Part shown: piece by piece, positions 19,511-29,356 of the stretch
Layout of the letters: each line of letters opens with the position of its first letter
Numbering within the stretch: the first letter of the stretch is position 1
NCBI RefSeq assembly: GCF_004342585.1
Contig: NZ_SLZQ01000005.1
Coordinates: 124,001-188,000 of the forward strand
Length of the DNA: 64,000 bases
Source of the DNA: Paucimonas lemoignei
GTDB lineage: Bacteria; Pseudomonadota; Gammaproteobacteria; Burkholderiales; Burkholderiaceae_D
Reading direction: 5' to 3'
The notes under the pieces: generated by a model
Database searches by the model: none
The model's input: only the letters and a program-made list of their open reading frames with translations
What the model was told of the DNA's origin: nothing
Translations under genes and position numbers: made by a program

Positions 19511-20377
19511 TCAGGCCTGACTACGGCCGGCGTAATCCCGGGCAAATTGCCAGGCCACGCGACCCGAACGCGAACCGCGTTGTAAGGCCCAGCGCAAGGC
19601 ATCTGGCCGTGCAGCCTCGATTTGCGCGGCATTGCAGCCGAAATGGCTAAGCCAGTGCGTGACGATATCCAGATAGTCGTCCTGCTTGAAAGAATAGAAC
19701 GAAACCCACAAGCCGAAGCGCTCGGACAAGGAAATTTTTTCTTCCACCGTTTCGCCGGGATGCAAGTCACCGTCGTCACCATGCGTATAACCGGCATTGT
19801 CGGACATCCGTTCCGGAAGCAGATGGCGGCGATTGGATGTCGCGTAGATCTGCACATTGTCCGACTGCGCCGAGATACTGCCGTCCAGCGCCACCTTGAG
19901 CGCTTTGTAGCCGCCCTCGCCTTCCTCGAACGAAAGGTCATCACAGAAAATGACAAAGCGCTCCGGCCGGCCGGCGACCAAGTCGACGATGTCCGCCAGG
20001 TCTGCCAGATCGGTTTTATCGACCTCGATTAATCGCAGCCCTTGCGCCGAAAACTGGTTCAGGCAAGCCTTGATCAACGATGACTTGCCGGTGCCGCGTG
20101 CTCCGGTCAGCAAGACATTGTTGGCTGGCTTGCCCTCGACGAACTGGCGGGTATTTTGTTCGATCTGGCCCTTTTGCGGGCCGATGTGCTGCAGGTCATC
20201 CAGACGGATCGCCGAGACATGCAAGACCGGCTGCAGGTAGCCGCGTCCGCCCTTCTTGCGCCAGCGCCATGCCGTGGCCGCCGTCCAGTCAGGCTCGGGA
20301 TGCGATGGAGGCAGCAAGCCTTCCAGGCGCTCAAGCAGGGATTCTGCGCGTGCGAGGAATTGGTCCAGTTGCGTCAT
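19511..20377 (-). CDS. DUF815-family AAA-type ATPase
   Basis: A 288-residue P-loop protein of the DUF815 family with Walker A GARGTGKSS (92-100) and a Walker B-like FVIFCDDLSFEEGEG near 145-158, then a sensor-like ATSNRRHLLPERM. The family is widespread in bacteria, often near argJ and mutT in Betaproteobacteria, and lacks a firm function. Start is the ATG at 20377 (MTQLDQFLARAES), 16 bases after the argJ stop. The ATP-binding call is firm; the cellular role is unknown. Confidence 0.9.
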   Translation of the reverse strand: MTQLDQFLARAESLLERLEGLLPPSHPEPDWTAATAWRWRKKGGRGYLQPVLHVSAIRLDDLQHIGPQKGQIEQNTRQFVEGKPANNVLLTGARGTGKSSLIKACLNQFSAQGLRLIEVDKTDLADLADIVDLVAGRPERFVIFCDDLSFEEGEGGYKALKVALDGSISAQSDNVQIYATSNRRHLLPERMSDNAGYTHGDDGDLHPGETVEEKISLSERFGLWVSFYSFKQDDYLDIVTHWLSHFGCNAAQIEAARPDALRWALQRGSRSGRVAWQFARDYAGRSQA

Positions 20378-20393
20378 GCTTTCCTGCCTCGCC

Positions 20394-21632
20394 TTACGAG
20401 CGGTAATCCGCGTTGATCGACACGTAATCGTGGGATAGGTCGCAAGTCCAGATGGTGGCGGCAGCGTCGCCACGGGCCAGCTTCACGCGCACCGTGATTT
20501 CGCTTTGCTTCATCACGCGCTGGCCGTCTTCTTCGCGGTAGTCGGGATTGCGTCCGCCATTCTTCGCCACCCAGACATCGTCCAGATAGAGATTCAACTT
20601 GCTGACGTCGAGGTCATCCACGCCGGCATAACCGATGGCGGCGAGGATACGGCCAAGGTTGGGGTCCGAGGCGAAAAAGGCAGTCTTGACCAGCGGCGAG
20701 TGACCGATCGAATAGGCGATCTTGCGGCACTCCTCGACGGAGCTGCCCTCCTCGACCGTGATGGTGATGAACTTGGTGGCGCCTTCGCCATCACGCACGA
20801 TCATTTGCGACAGTTCTTGCGACAGGCCGGTCACGGCTTCGAGCAGCGCTGCGTATTCCGGCGAATCGATCTCGCTGACTTCCAGCGCCGCCGTGCCCGT
20901 AGCGACCAGCATGAACGAGTCGTTGGTGGAAGTGTCACCATCGATGGTGATGCAATTGAAGGATTTGTCGGCCGCTTCCTTCACCATGTGCTCCAGCACC
21001 GGCTGCGCCACCTTCGCATCGGTCGCCATAAAGCCGAGCATCGTGGCCATGTTCGGCTTGATCATGCCGGCGCCCTTGCTGATGCCGGTCAGGGTGATCG
21101 TCACGCCATTGATGGTCACCGTGCGCGACGCTGCCTTGGGCTGCGTATCGGTGGTCATGATCGACTCGGCGGCGTTGTACCAGTTATCTTCCTTGAGGTT
21201 GGCGATTGCCTGCGGCAAGCCAGCCTTGATGCGGTCGACAGGCAGCGGTTCGAGAATCACGCCGGTGGAAAACGGCAGAATTTGCGACGGCTCGCAACCG
21301 AGCAGATCGGCCAACGCGGCGCACGTGGCATTGGCATTGATGAGCCCCGCTTCGCCGGTGCCGGCGTTGGCATTGCCGGTATTGATCACCAGCGCGCGGA
21401 TCGGCGCATCCGAAAAACGCAGCGCTTCCAGGTGGGCTTTGCAAACCTGGACCGGGGCCGCGCAGAAACGGTTAGTGGTAAATACGCCGGCAACGCTTGC
21501 GGTAGGCGCCAATCGCATGACCAGCAAATCCTTTCGGTTGGCCTTGCGCACGCCGGCTTCGGCGTGACCGAGTTCGATGCCGGCTACCGGCTTCAGATGG
21601 GCGGGAACGGGAAGGGGAAGATTGACGGCCAT
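20394..21632 (-). CDS. argJ: Bifunctional glutamate N-acetyltransferase / amino-acid acetyltransferase ArgJ
   Basis: Transfers acetyl from N-acetylornithine to glutamate in the cyclic arginine pathway; some forms also use acetyl-CoA. The 412-residue precursor is cut by its own threonine T197 in [10 protein letters not shown] into alpha and beta chains. Conserved [10 protein letters not shown] and DGDTSTNDS segments are intact. First gene of a leftward trio with DUF815 and mutT. Whether this ArgJ is mono- or bifunctional cannot be told from sequence alone. Confidence 0.95.
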   Translation of the reverse strand: MAVNLPLPVPAHLKPVAGIELGHAEAGVRKANRKDLLVMRLAPTASVAGVFTTNRFCAAPVQVCKAHLEALRFSDAPIRALVINTGNANAGTGEAGLINANATCAALADLLGCEPSQILPFSTGVILEPLPVDRIKAGLPQAIANLKEDNWYNAAESIMTTDTQPKAASRTVTINGVTITLTGISKGAGMIKPNMATMLGFMATDAKVAQPVLEHMVKEAADKSFNCITIDGDTSTNDSFMLVATGTAALEVSEIDSPEYAALLEAVTGLSQELSQMIVRDGEGATKFITITVEEGSSVEECRKIAYSIGHSPLVKTAFFASDPNLGRILAAIGYAGVDDLDVSKLNLYLDDVWVAKNGGRNPDYREEDGQRVMKQSEITVRVKLARGDAAATIWTCDLSHDYVSINADYRS

Positions 21633-21741
21633 GGCTTTCTATACTCTCAATAATCAACGTTGGTTGGCGCAGCGGGCTTCGGCATGCGCCAAATGAAATG
21701 AACCCGCTACCGCGGGTCCATTTCGACTTGCAAGCTTTTGC

Positions 21742-24507
21742 TTATGCCAGCTTGCCGTGGCATTGCTTGTACTTCTTGCCGCTGCCGCACGGGCACGGGT
21801 CATTGCGGCCGACCTTGGGCAAGGCATTCACCATCGGCTGCCCCCGTGCCGATCCTGCTTCAGCTTCAGGCGCCAGCAAGTCTTCCGGCGCGGCGTTGGG
21901 GTTGAAGTCGGCGTGCTGGTAGTGCACGTTGGCGAGCTGCGGCTGCGCCAGTTCCTGCTCGACGGCGTCGATTTCCTCGCGCGACTGGATGCGCACGGTT
22001 GTCACGACCCGCACCACTTCATTACGCACCAGGTCCAGCATCTGGGCGAACAATTCGAATGCCTCGCGCTTGTATTCCTGCTTCGGATTCTTTTGCGCAT
22101 AGCCGCGCAAATGGATACCCTGGCGCAGATGGTCGAGCGCCGCCAAATGGTCGCGCCAGTGACGGTCTATGCTCTCCAGCATGACGCTGCGCTCGAATCC
22201 GGCAAAGGCTTCCTTGCCGACCACTGCCACCTTGGCAGCGTAGTTATCTTCGGCAGCCTTCAGCACGCGCTCAAGCAAATCTTCGTCGGAGAGATTCGGC
22301 TCGGCTTCGAGCATGGTGGTCAGCGGAACCTCAAGCTGCCACTCGGACGCCAGCGTCGTTTCGAGGCCCTTGATATCCCACTGCTCTTCCATCGAGCCTT
22401 CCGGCACGAAGGTGCGGAATACATCGGTGAACACGCCTTGTCGCAGCGAAGCGATCATGTCCGAGACATCGGTCGCTTCGAGCAGCTCGTTACGCTGCTG
22501 GTAAATCACCTTGCGCTGATCATTGGCGACGTCGTCATACTCAAGCAACTGCTTGCGGATATCGAAGTTGCGTGCCTCGACCTTGCGCTGCGCCGACTCG
22601 ATCGAACGCGAGACGATGCCAGCTTCGATCGGCTCGCCTTCCGGCATTTTCAGGCGATCCATGATCGCGCGCACGCGGTCGCCGGCGAAGATGCGCAGCA
22701 AGGGATCATCCAGCGACAGGTAGAAGCGCGAAGAACCCGGATCACCCTGGCGGCCGGCACGGCCACGTAACTGGTTGTCGACCCGGCGCGACTCATGGCG
22801 CTCGGTGCCGATGATATGCAAGCCGCCGGCGGCAACCACTTGCTCATGCAGGGATTGCCATTCGTCACGCAGCTTTTGCGCGCGTTGCTGTTTCTCTTGC
22901 TCGCTCAGTGCTTCATCGGCTTCGATGAACTGGATCTGCTTTTCGACATTGCCGCCCAAAACGATGTCGGTGCCACGTCCAGCCATGTTGGTGGCGATGG
23001 TGATCATCTTCGGACGTCCCGCCTGAGCGATGATTTCCGCTTCACGCGCATGCTGCTTGGCGTTCAAGACATTATGCTGCAGCTTGTGCTTGTCAAGAAT
23101 GGACGACAGCAGCTCGGAATTCTCGATCGAGGTGGTGCCGACCAACACCGGCTGGCCGCGCTCCTGGCATGCCAGGATATCGTTGACCATTGCCTGGTAT
23201 TTTTCCTGTGCCGTCTTGTAGACCTGGTCGTGCAAGTCCTTGCGCTGGCTCGGACGGTTCGGCGGAATCACCACGGTTTCCAGGTTATAGATCTGCTGGA
23301 ATTCGTAGGCTTCGGTATCGGCGGTACCTGTCATGCCGGACAGCTTGCCGTACATGCGGAAGTAATTCTGGAAAGTGATCGACGCCAGGGTCTGGTTTTC
23401 CGCCTTGATCTGGACGCCTTCTTTTGCCTCGACAGCCTGATGCAAGCCATCGGACCAGCGGCGGCCGGACATCAGGCGGCCGGTGAATTCGTCGACGATG
23501 ATGATTTCGCCGTTCTGCACCACGTAATGCTGGTCGCGGTGGTAGAGCGCGTGCGCGCGCAGCGCCGCGTACAGATGGTGGATCAGGCTGATGTTGGCCG
23601 GGTCGTAGAGCGAGGCGCCTTCCGGCAGCAAGCCCATGCGTGTGAGGATCTGCTCGGCTTTCTCGTGACCGGCCTCGGTCAGCAGCACCTGGTGCGCCTT
23701 TTCATCCTTGGTATAGTCGCCCGGGACTTCCACCTTGCCCTTGCCGTCCGGGGTTTCTTCACCGACCTGCAGCGTCAGCAGTGGCGGCACGGCATTGATC
23801 TTTTGGTACAGGTCGGTGTGGTTTTCCGCCTGGCCGGAGATGATCAGCGGCGTACGGGCTTCATCGATCAGGATCGAGTCCACTTCATCGACGATGGCGA
23901 AATTCAGCGCGCGCTGCACCCGCTCGCGACTGTCATACACCATGTTGTCGCGCAGGTAGTCGAAGCCGAATTCATTGTTGGTGCCGTAGGTGATGTCGGA
24001 TGAATAAGCAGCCTGCTTGGTGTCATGCGGCATTTGCGACAGGTTGATGCCGGTCGTCATGCCGAGCCAGCCGTACAGGCGTCCCATCCATTCGGCGTCG
24101 CGCTGGGCCAGGTAATCGTTGACGGTGACGATATGCACGCCCTTGCCGGACAGGGCATTCAGGTATGCCGGCAGGGTCGCCATCAGGGTTTTGCCCTCGC
24201 CGGTCGCCATTTCGGCGATCTTCCCATAGTGGAGGGTCATGCCGCCGATGAGCTGCACATCGAAATGGCGCATCTTCAGCACGCGCTTGCTGGCTTCGCG
24301 GCAGACCGCGAAGGCTTCAGGCAGAATCTGGTCGAGCGTTTCACCCTTTTCCAGGCGGGCCTTGAATTCAGGCGTCTTGGCCTGGAGCTCCGCATCCGAC
24401 AGTTTTTCCATTGCCGGTTCGAGGGCATTGATTGCGCGAACGGTTTGCTGGTACTGCTTGATCAGCCGCTGATTGCGGCTGCCGAAAATCTTGGTCAGGA
24501 ATGACAT
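21742..24507 (-). CDS. secA: Preprotein translocase ATPase SecA
   Basis: Motor ATPase that drives unfolded preproteins through SecYEG. The 921 residues begin [16 protein letters not shown], have Walker A in MATGEGKT (100-107), the DEVD Walker B ([17 protein letters not shown]), a helicase-like second domain ([15 protein letters not shown]), and end in the zinc-binding SEC-C tail [18 protein letters not shown] that docks SecB or ribosomes. The open frame extends 139 codons upstream of the chosen ATG, but that stretch has no SecA character. The 214-base gap to the M23 gene shows only a GC-rich inverted repeat. Confidence 0.98.
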   Translation of the reverse strand: MSFLTKIFGSRNQRLIKQYQQTVRAINALEPAMEKLSDAELQAKTPEFKARLEKGETLDQILPEAFAVCREASKRVLKMRHFDVQLIGGMTLHYGKIAEMATGEGKTLMATLPAYLNALSGKGVHIVTVNDYLAQRDAEWMGRLYGWLGMTTGINLSQMPHDTKQAAYSSDITYGTNNEFGFDYLRDNMVYDSRERVQRALNFAIVDEVDSILIDEARTPLIISGQAENHTDLYQKINAVPPLLTLQVGEETPDGKGKVEVPGDYTKDEKAHQVLLTEAGHEKAEQILTRMGLLPEGASLYDPANISLIHHLYAALRAHALYHRDQHYVVQNGEIIIVDEFTGRLMSGRRWSDGLHQAVEAKEGVQIKAENQTLASITFQNYFRMYGKLSGMTGTADTEAYEFQQIYNLETVVIPPNRPSQRKDLHDQVYKTAQEKYQAMVNDILACQERGQPVLVGTTSIENSELLSSILDKHKLQHNVLNAKQHAREAEIIAQAGRPKMITIATNMAGRGTDIVLGGNVEKQIQFIEADEALSEQEKQQRAQKLRDEWQSLHEQVVAAGGLHIIGTERHESRRVDNQLRGRAGRQGDPGSSRFYLSLDDPLLRIFAGDRVRAIMDRLKMPEGEPIEAGIVSRSIESAQRKVEARNFDIRKQLLEYDDVANDQRKVIYQQRNELLEATDVSDMIASLRQGVFTDVFRTFVPEGSMEEQWDIKGLETTLASEWQLEVPLTTMLEAEPNLSDEDLLERVLKAAEDNYAAKVAVVGKEAFAGFERSVMLESIDRHWRDHLAALDHLRQGIHLRGYAQKNPKQEYKREAFELFAQMLDLVRNEVVRVVTTVRIQSREEIDAVEQELAQPQLANVHYQHADFNPNAAPEDLLAPEAEAGSARGQPMVNALPKVGRNDPCPCGSGKKYKQCHGKLA

Positions 24508-24721
24508 GCTCGATTTGTTATAAAAAACGCCGTAATAAACTCCCGTACACCCTTTCGGGCCCGGGGCGGATTGAGCCAAATTGAAGATTTTATCATGCAG
24601 GCTGCCAGGAGCGGCCATCCTTGCGTTACTACAGGGAAGATGGTGGCCAACGCGGCGGAATTCATGCCATTTCCGCCACACTGTCCGACTGATAGCCGGT
24701 AATTTGACAGTGCAGGCCGGC

Positions 24722-25678
24722 CTATTTTGAGACCAGCTTGGCGTTTTTTTCCTGTGCCGCGCCAGCCAGGAGAAATTTATGCGGGTCTTGCTGCGCGCCT
24801 TTGACAAGCACCTCGAAATGCAGATGCGCGCCGGTCGAACGGCCAGTCGAGCCGACATCGGCGACATGCTGGCCGCGTTTGACGATATCGCCCACCTGCG
24901 CATGCAGCCTTGAGGCGTGAGCATAACGGGTCGTCAGCTGGTTGCCGTGGTCGATTTCCACCATGTTGCCGTACTGGTGATGATATTCCGCCGCAATCAC
25001 CACGCCGCCAGCAGCTGCAACGATCGGCGTACCTGCGGGGGCGGCAAAATCGATCCCCTCGTGGAAGGTGCTGCGGCCGGTGAACGGATCGAGACGCCAG
25101 CCGAAAGTGGAAGCGTTATAGCTGGCATTCACTGGTTTGACGGTAGGAAGCATCTTGAACTTGATCTTTTCCGCCATGAGAGCGGATTCGACCACGTTCA
25201 GGTAGTCGGCGCGATGCTCCAGATCTTTCGAGAGAGCATCCAGGGTTTGCTGAAATTCCTGCATGCTCAATTCATGCGATGCGCCAGACCCGTTGGCCGC
25301 GCCCGGGTCGATGCCGCCGCGCGGCGGCTTTTCCTTGAAATTGAATTCTTCCGGCTTGACGCCGGCCAGGCCCTGCACCCGCTCGCCCAAGGCATCCAGG
25401 CGCATCAGCTGTGCCTGCATTTCTCCCAGCTTGACGGCCATGGCGTTGAGGTTTTCGCGGACATACCGCTCTTTGCGAGCGGCGTCATCCTGGCCCGAAG
25501 CGGCAAGCGACTGCGGCAGCAAGGGAAAGCTGCCCGCATGCGAAAGCATCAGGTAGTAGAGCAGAAATGCCAGTGTGATAATGGCGCCGAAAAAAAGTGC
25601 AACGCCGAAAATTAGATGGCGGGTAGTCAGGGTCACCGTCTTCGCATTGAAGCGCGGGTGTAAGACTATAACTTGCAT
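24722..25678 (-). CDS. M23-family metallopeptidase, membrane anchored
   Basis: A 318-residue protein with one N-terminal membrane helix (about 22-45), a periplasmic coiled-coil region (about 75-165) and a C-terminal M23/LytM domain. The zinc site is complete: [10 protein letters not shown] supplies H and D, and GAHLHFEV the HxH. It probably cleaves peptide cross-links of peptidoglycan, like the MepM/NlpD-type enzymes. It lies upstream of secA on the same strand and diverges from dciA; this M23-secA pairing is common in Betaproteobacteria. Confidence 0.92.
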   Translation of the reverse strand: MQVIVLHPRFNAKTVTLTTRHLIFGVALFFGAIITLAFLLYYLMLSHAGSFPLLPQSLAASGQDDAARKERYVRENLNAMAVKLGEMQAQLMRLDALGERVQGLAGVKPEEFNFKEKPPRGGIDPGAANGSGASHELSMQEFQQTLDALSKDLEHRADYLNVVESALMAEKIKFKMLPTVKPVNASYNASTFGWRLDPFTGRSTFHEGIDFAAPAGTPIVAAAGGVVIAAEYHHQYGNMVEIDHGNQLTTRYAHASRLHAQVGDIVKRGQHVADVGSTGRSTGAHLHFEVLVKGAQQDPHKFLLAGAAQEKNAKLVSK

Positions 25679-25727
25679 CTGACCTCCATGACTCCCTCTC
25701 CCTGGTGAGGTGTGATAAGGTTGGGAA

Positions 25728-26234
25728 ATGGCTTCCTCTTCTTCATTTCCTTATCCACCCAAGCGCCCGGGCAGCGGGTCATTTAACCGGACTGCGCGAG
25801 GTATTACCGACATTTTGCAGGGCCACGACAAACTCGGCATGCTGTTGCCGGCTGTCGCGCGCATGAACGCGCTGACACACGCTTGTTCTGCTGCTTTGCC
25901 AGGCTTGCTTGATACTTGTTCCGTGATGAATTTCGAAGCCGGGCAGCTGGTATTGAGCGCACCGAATGCAGCGCTGGCCAGCAAATTGAAACAACAATTA
26001 CCGAAATTGCAAAAAGCCTTGCAAACTCAAGGATGGCAGGTTAACGCAATCCGAATTAAAGTGCAAGTAAGCAAATTCCAAGACAAATCAAGCACTTCCA
26101 AGCAAATCTCATTGTCAAATCGAGCTTTGGCAGCATTTGCCGCACTGGAAGAAAACCTGGATTCCTCGGGCCGCAATTCCGGTTTAAAAGCCGCCTTGCA
26201 GACAATGCTCAATCGCCATCGCAACGGCGGCTGA
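25728..26234 (+). CDS. dciA: DciA/DUF721 family protein (replicative helicase loader type)
   Basis: A 168-residue basic protein with the DUF721 core (ACSAALPGLLDTCSVMNFEAGQLVLSAPNAALASKLKQQLPKL). DciA proteins load or open the replicative helicase DnaB in bacteria lacking DnaC. The N-terminus is poly-Ser/Pro and probably disordered; the C-terminal part (130-168) is polar and variable. Located next to secA/lpxC, as in Pseudomonas. Function is by family; the sequence similarity is moderate. Confidence 0.83.
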   Translation: MASSSSFPYPPKRPGSGSFNRTARGITDILQGHDKLGMLLPAVARMNALTHACSAALPGLLDTCSVMNFEAGQLVLSAPNAALASKLKQQLPKLQKALQTQGWQVNAIRIKVQVSKFQDKSSTSKQISLSNRALAAFAALEENLDSSGRNSGLKAALQTMLNRHRNGG

Positions 26235-26352
26235 AACGGAAACGCCCGCTCCACAGCATTTCAGCCCAAATAATTTATAGGCTAGCTGCGCATCCTTTCG
26301 AGGCGCAGCACACTTACAACGAATTCAAAACAATCAAGACCTGGAAAGGCGC

Positions 26353-27288
26353 TTATGCAAGCGCCCATTCTTCGTCTGCATTCAGGCTGTAACTGCGCGG
26401 CGCCTTTTCAGCCGAATCGAAGGTGACGATCTCGTAGGCGTCGGGCTGCGCCAACAAGGCTCGCAGCAACTGGTTGTTCATGCCATGGCCTGATTTGTGC
26501 GCAACATACGAAGCGAGCAAGGGATGCCCCACCAGATACAGGTCGCCGATGGCATCCAGAATCTTGTGACGCACGAATTCGTTCTCATAGCGCAGGCCGT
26601 CAGGATTGAGGATGCGGTACTCGTCCATGACGATCGCATTTTCCAGCGACCCGCCACGCGCCAAGCCCATGCCGCGCAAGGTTTCCACGTCTTGCATGAA
26701 GCCGAAAGTGCGCGCACGCGCAATTTCCTTGATATAGGATTCGGCCTCGAAATCGACTTCGGCAATCTGCCCGGTACGGTCCACGGCTGGATGATTGAAT
26801 TCAATGAAGAATTTCAACTTGAAGCCATTGTATGGCTCCAGGCGTGCCCATTTGAGCTTGTCGCCTTCGCCTTCGCGCACTTCGACCGGTTTCTTTACGC
26901 GAATGAATCGCTTGGGCGCATCCTGTTCCTGCAAGCCAGCTTGCTGCAACAGAAACACAAAGGAGGATGCCGAGCCATCCATGATCGGAATTTCTTCCGC
27001 TGTCAGGTCGATATACAGGTTATCGATGCCGAGGCCGGCGCATGCCGACATGAGATGCTCGACGGTCGATACTTTCACGCCATTCTTATCCAGCGTCGAC
27101 GCCATGCGGGTATCGCCGACGCCAACGGCGCTGGCTGGCAACTCAACCGGCGGCACCAGATCGACGCGGCGAAACACGATGCCGGTATCTGCCGGCGCCG
27201 GGCGCAGCGTGAGATCGACGCGGGTCCCGGAATGCAGGCCGATACCGATCGTCTTGACCAGTTGTTTGATGGTGCGTTGTTTCAGCAT
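26353..27288 (-). CDS. lpxC: UDP-3-O-acyl-N-acetylglucosamine deacetylase LpxC
   Basis: Zinc enzyme of the committed step of lipid A synthesis. The 311 residues start [21 protein letters not shown] and carry the zinc histidine H78 (STVEHLMSA) and the second motif [10 protein letters not shown] with His and Asp ligands. Standard length. It sits after ftsZ and the peroxiredoxin gene. No ribosome site precedes the ATG; a TATAAT lies only 6 bases upstream, so it may be translated from a leaderless mRNA. Confidence 0.97.
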   Translation of the reverse strand: MLKQRTIKQLVKTIGIGLHSGTRVDLTLRPAPADTGIVFRRVDLVPPVELPASAVGVGDTRMASTLDKNGVKVSTVEHLMSACAGLGIDNLYIDLTAEEIPIMDGSASSFVFLLQQAGLQEQDAPKRFIRVKKPVEVREGEGDKLKWARLEPYNGFKLKFFIEFNHPAVDRTGQIAEVDFEAESYIKEIARARTFGFMQDVETLRGMGLARGGSLENAIVMDEYRILNPDGLRYENEFVRHKILDAIGDLYLVGHPLLASYVAHKSGHGMNNQLLRALLAQPDAYEIVTFDSAEKAPRSYSLNADEEWALA

Positions 27289-27294
27289 GCTTTG

Positions 27295-27300
27295 ATTATA
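27295..27300 (-). promoter_or_regulatory. Possible -10 element directly upstream of lpxC
   Basis: TATAAT on the minus strand, 6 bases before the lpxC ATG. If active, transcription would start at or near the ATG. No good -35 is present. Confidence 0.3.
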
Positions 27301-27377
27301 GCGGCTTAGCCAGAAGCGAGTTGTAACGAAAAGAAACTACGTCTCTGGCAAGCCACATGGACAACGATGCGTCCTGA

Positions 27378-27884
27378 TCAACCCAGTTGCGCTAGCAGGG
27401 TTTCGGCGTTGGAAGCTTCAAACTTTCCTGGCTGTTCGACATTCAACTGGCGCACCACGCCATCTTCCACGAGCATCGAATAACGTTGCGAACGGATGCC
27501 GAGGCCAGCCTTGCTGAAATCCGCATCCAGGCCCAGCGCCTTGGTGAATTCGGCACTACCGTCGGCCATCATGCGCACGGCGCCGGCGGCATTCAACTGG
27601 CGGCCCCATGCGCCCATCACGAAGGCATCGTTGACGGCAATGCACCAGATTTCGTCGACGCCGCGGGCTTTGAAAGCGTTAGCATGCTGAATGAAACCGG
27701 GAGCATGCTTTTCCGAGCAAGTGGGCGTGAAAGCGCCGGGCACGGCAAAGATCACGATTTTCTTGCCTTTGACGAGGTCGCCGACGTTGAACTTGTTGGG
27801 GCCCAGGGTGCAACCTTCAGTCTCGACTTCGATAAATTCGCGCAGTTCGCCCTCAGGCAAGCGGTCACCGATCTTGATGGTCAT
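27378..27884 (-). CDS. Peroxiredoxin (Prx5-type, thiol-dependent peroxidase)
   Basis: Reduces hydrogen peroxide and organic peroxides with thiols such as glutaredoxin or thioredoxin. The 168 residues show the Prx5/redoxin pattern FAVPGAFTPTCSEKH with peroxidatic C56; other cysteines are C25 and C81. The family is common between ftsZ and lpxC in Betaproteobacteria. Start is preceded by AAGGAGA. A terminator-like hairpin lies between ftsZ and this gene, close to its start, so its expression may be separate from the dcw operon or attenuated. Confidence 0.93.
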   Translation of the reverse strand: MTIKIGDRLPEGELREFIEVETEGCTLGPNKFNVGDLVKGKKIVIFAVPGAFTPTCSEKHAPGFIQHANAFKARGVDEIWCIAVNDAFVMGAWGRQLNAAGAVRMMADGSAEFTKALGLDADFSKAGLGIRSQRYSMLVEDGVVRQLNVEQPGKFEASNAETLLAQLG

Positions 27885-27904
27885 GCGGATTCTCCTTTAT
27901 GAAA

Positions 27905-27949
27905 TAAAAAAGCCGCGCCACCGGCCCGGTATCCCGGACGGGGCGCGGC
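27905..27949 (-). terminator. Rho-independent terminator at the end of the dcw operon (after ftsZ)
   Basis: On the minus strand GCCGCGCC (27949-27942) pairs with GGCGCGGC (27919-27912), with further pairing inside (CCGTCC/GGGCCGG region), followed by TTTTTTATTTC. Its T-run ends only about 20 bases before the peroxiredoxin ATG. Confidence 0.82.
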
Positions 27950-28006
27950 GCATGAACCGCAGTATGCCTTGTTCCGCAGTTTCCTGCAGAGCAAAGCATG
28001 CCTGCA

Positions 28007-29203
28007 TCAGTCAGCTTGCTTGCGCAGGAAGGCAGGAATGTCGTAGGTTTCCATGCCATTCTTTTCCAGAGCACGCACGGTTTCCGAAGCCGACTCGCGA
28101 CGCCACACGGCCGGCGCCTTCAAGCCTTCGAATGCCGGCGTGGCTGCGCCTTGCATCATGCCGCCGTTGGCTTGCGCGCCGCCCATGGCTGCGATCGGCG
28201 CATTGTCGGTGCCGGTGCGCAGCATCGGAGTTTGCACCAGTTGCACGTTCTTGCGCGCACGGCCCAGGCCGGTTGCGACCACGGTCACGCGGATGTCGTC
28301 ACCCATGGCGTCGTCGTAGGCGATACCCTGAGCGATGGACGCGTCCGGAGCAGCGAAGGCACGCACGGTAGCCATGACTTCCTTGATTTCCTTACCCTTC
28401 AGGTTACGGCTGGCGGTCACATTGACCAGCACGCCGCGCGCGCCGGACAGGTCGATGCCGTCCAGCAGCGGCGAGGCCACGGCTTGCTCGGCAGCGATGC
28501 GGGCGCGATCGATGCCGGACGCAGTCGCGGTACCCATCATCGCCTTGCCCTGCTCGCCCATGATGGTCTTGACGTCGTTGAAGTCGACGTTGATATGACC
28601 CGGCACGTTGATGATCTCGGCGATACCGGCAACGGCGTTGTTCAGCACATCGTCGGCATGCTGCAGCCATTCGATCATGCTGTCGTCTTCGTAGATCTCT
28701 TCCAGCTTTTCGTTGAGGATGACGATCAGGGAATCGACGTGCTGGCTCAGGGCTTCGAGGCCTTCGTCAGCGATTTCCATGCACTTCTTGCCTTCATAGG
28801 AGAATGGCTTGGATACCACGGCCACGGTCAGGGCGCCGAGTTCTTTGGCGACTTGCGCGACGATCGGCGCAGCGCCGGTACCGGTGCCGCCGCCCATGCC
28901 AGCGGCGATGAAGACCATGTGCGCGCCGCGCAGGGCATCTTCGATGCGGTTGCGCGAATCTTCCGCCAGCTGACGGCCGACTTCCGGCTTCATGCCGGCG
29001 CCCAGGCCGGTTTCGCCGATCTGGATGACATTGTGTGCCTTGGATTGCGTCAGCGCCTGCGCGTCGGTATTGGCGGCGATGAATTCCACGCCGCTGACAC
29101 CCTTGTTGATCATGTGCTGAACGGCATTGCCACCGGCGCCGCCGACACCCACGACCTTGATCACTGTTCCCAGAGATGCGTTATCCAGCATATCGATTTC
29201 CAT
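28007..29203 (-). CDS. ftsZ: Cell division GTPase FtsZ
   Basis: Tubulin-like GTPase that assembles into the division ring. The 398 residues contain the tubulin signature GGGTGTG at 104-110, the T7 loop region ([10 protein letters not shown]), a linker from about 320 to 380, and the conserved C-terminal peptide [11 protein letters not shown] that binds FtsA, ZipA, MinC and ZapD. ZapD and MinC are encoded in this window. A GGGAG ribosome site precedes the ATG. It is the last gene of the dcw cluster; 147 bases separate it from ftsA, more than most junctions. Confidence 0.98.
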   Translation of the reverse strand: MEIDMLDNASLGTVIKVVGVGGAGGNAVQHMINKGVSGVEFIAANTDAQALTQSKAHNVIQIGETGLGAGMKPEVGRQLAEDSRNRIEDALRGAHMVFIAAGMGGGTGTGAAPIVAQVAKELGALTVAVVSKPFSYEGKKCMEIADEGLEALSQHVDSLIVILNEKLEEIYEDDSMIEWLQHADDVLNNAVAGIAEIINVPGHINVDFNDVKTIMGEQGKAMMGTATASGIDRARIAAEQAVASPLLDGIDLSGARGVLVNVTASRNLKGKEIKEVMATVRAFAAPDASIAQGIAYDDAMGDDIRVTVVATGLGRARKNVQLVQTPMLRTGTDNAPIAAMGGAQANGGMMQGAATPAFEGLKAPAVWRRESASETVRALEKNGMETYDIPAFLRKQAD

Positions 29204-29321
29204 GATGACTCCCTATTATTAATATGCAGTTTCCAGTCGTTAGGCACCACGTGAGTGGCGACTAGCAACTGCTAACTGCGAGTGGTTAAATAAAAAACTT
29301 CAAAACAGAACTGCTATCTTT

Positions 29322-29356
29322 TTCTGATTAGTTGTTCACAGCATGCTTAATCAGAA
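29322..29356. repeat. 9-bp inverted repeat over the ftsA stop codon
   Basis: TTCTGATTA (29322-29330) and TAATCAGAA (29348-29356) are perfect inverted copies 17 bases apart, and the right copy contains the ftsA TGA. No T-run follows on the minus strand, so it is not a classic terminator. It could affect ftsA/ftsZ mRNA processing. Confidence 0.4.

Noticed and set aside
24640-24721. GC-rich inverted repeat after the M23 gene considered as a terminator
   Set aside because: There is no T-run on the minus strand.
24508-24924. Upstream extension of the secA frame by 139 codons
   Set aside because: Translation lacks SecA similarity and overlaps the M23 gene antisense; MSFLTKIFG is the normal SecA start.
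27998-29254. Long (418-codon) rightward open frame over ftsZ
   Set aside because: Antisense shadow of ftsZ created by GC-rich codon usage; the ftsZ frame has all family motifs.
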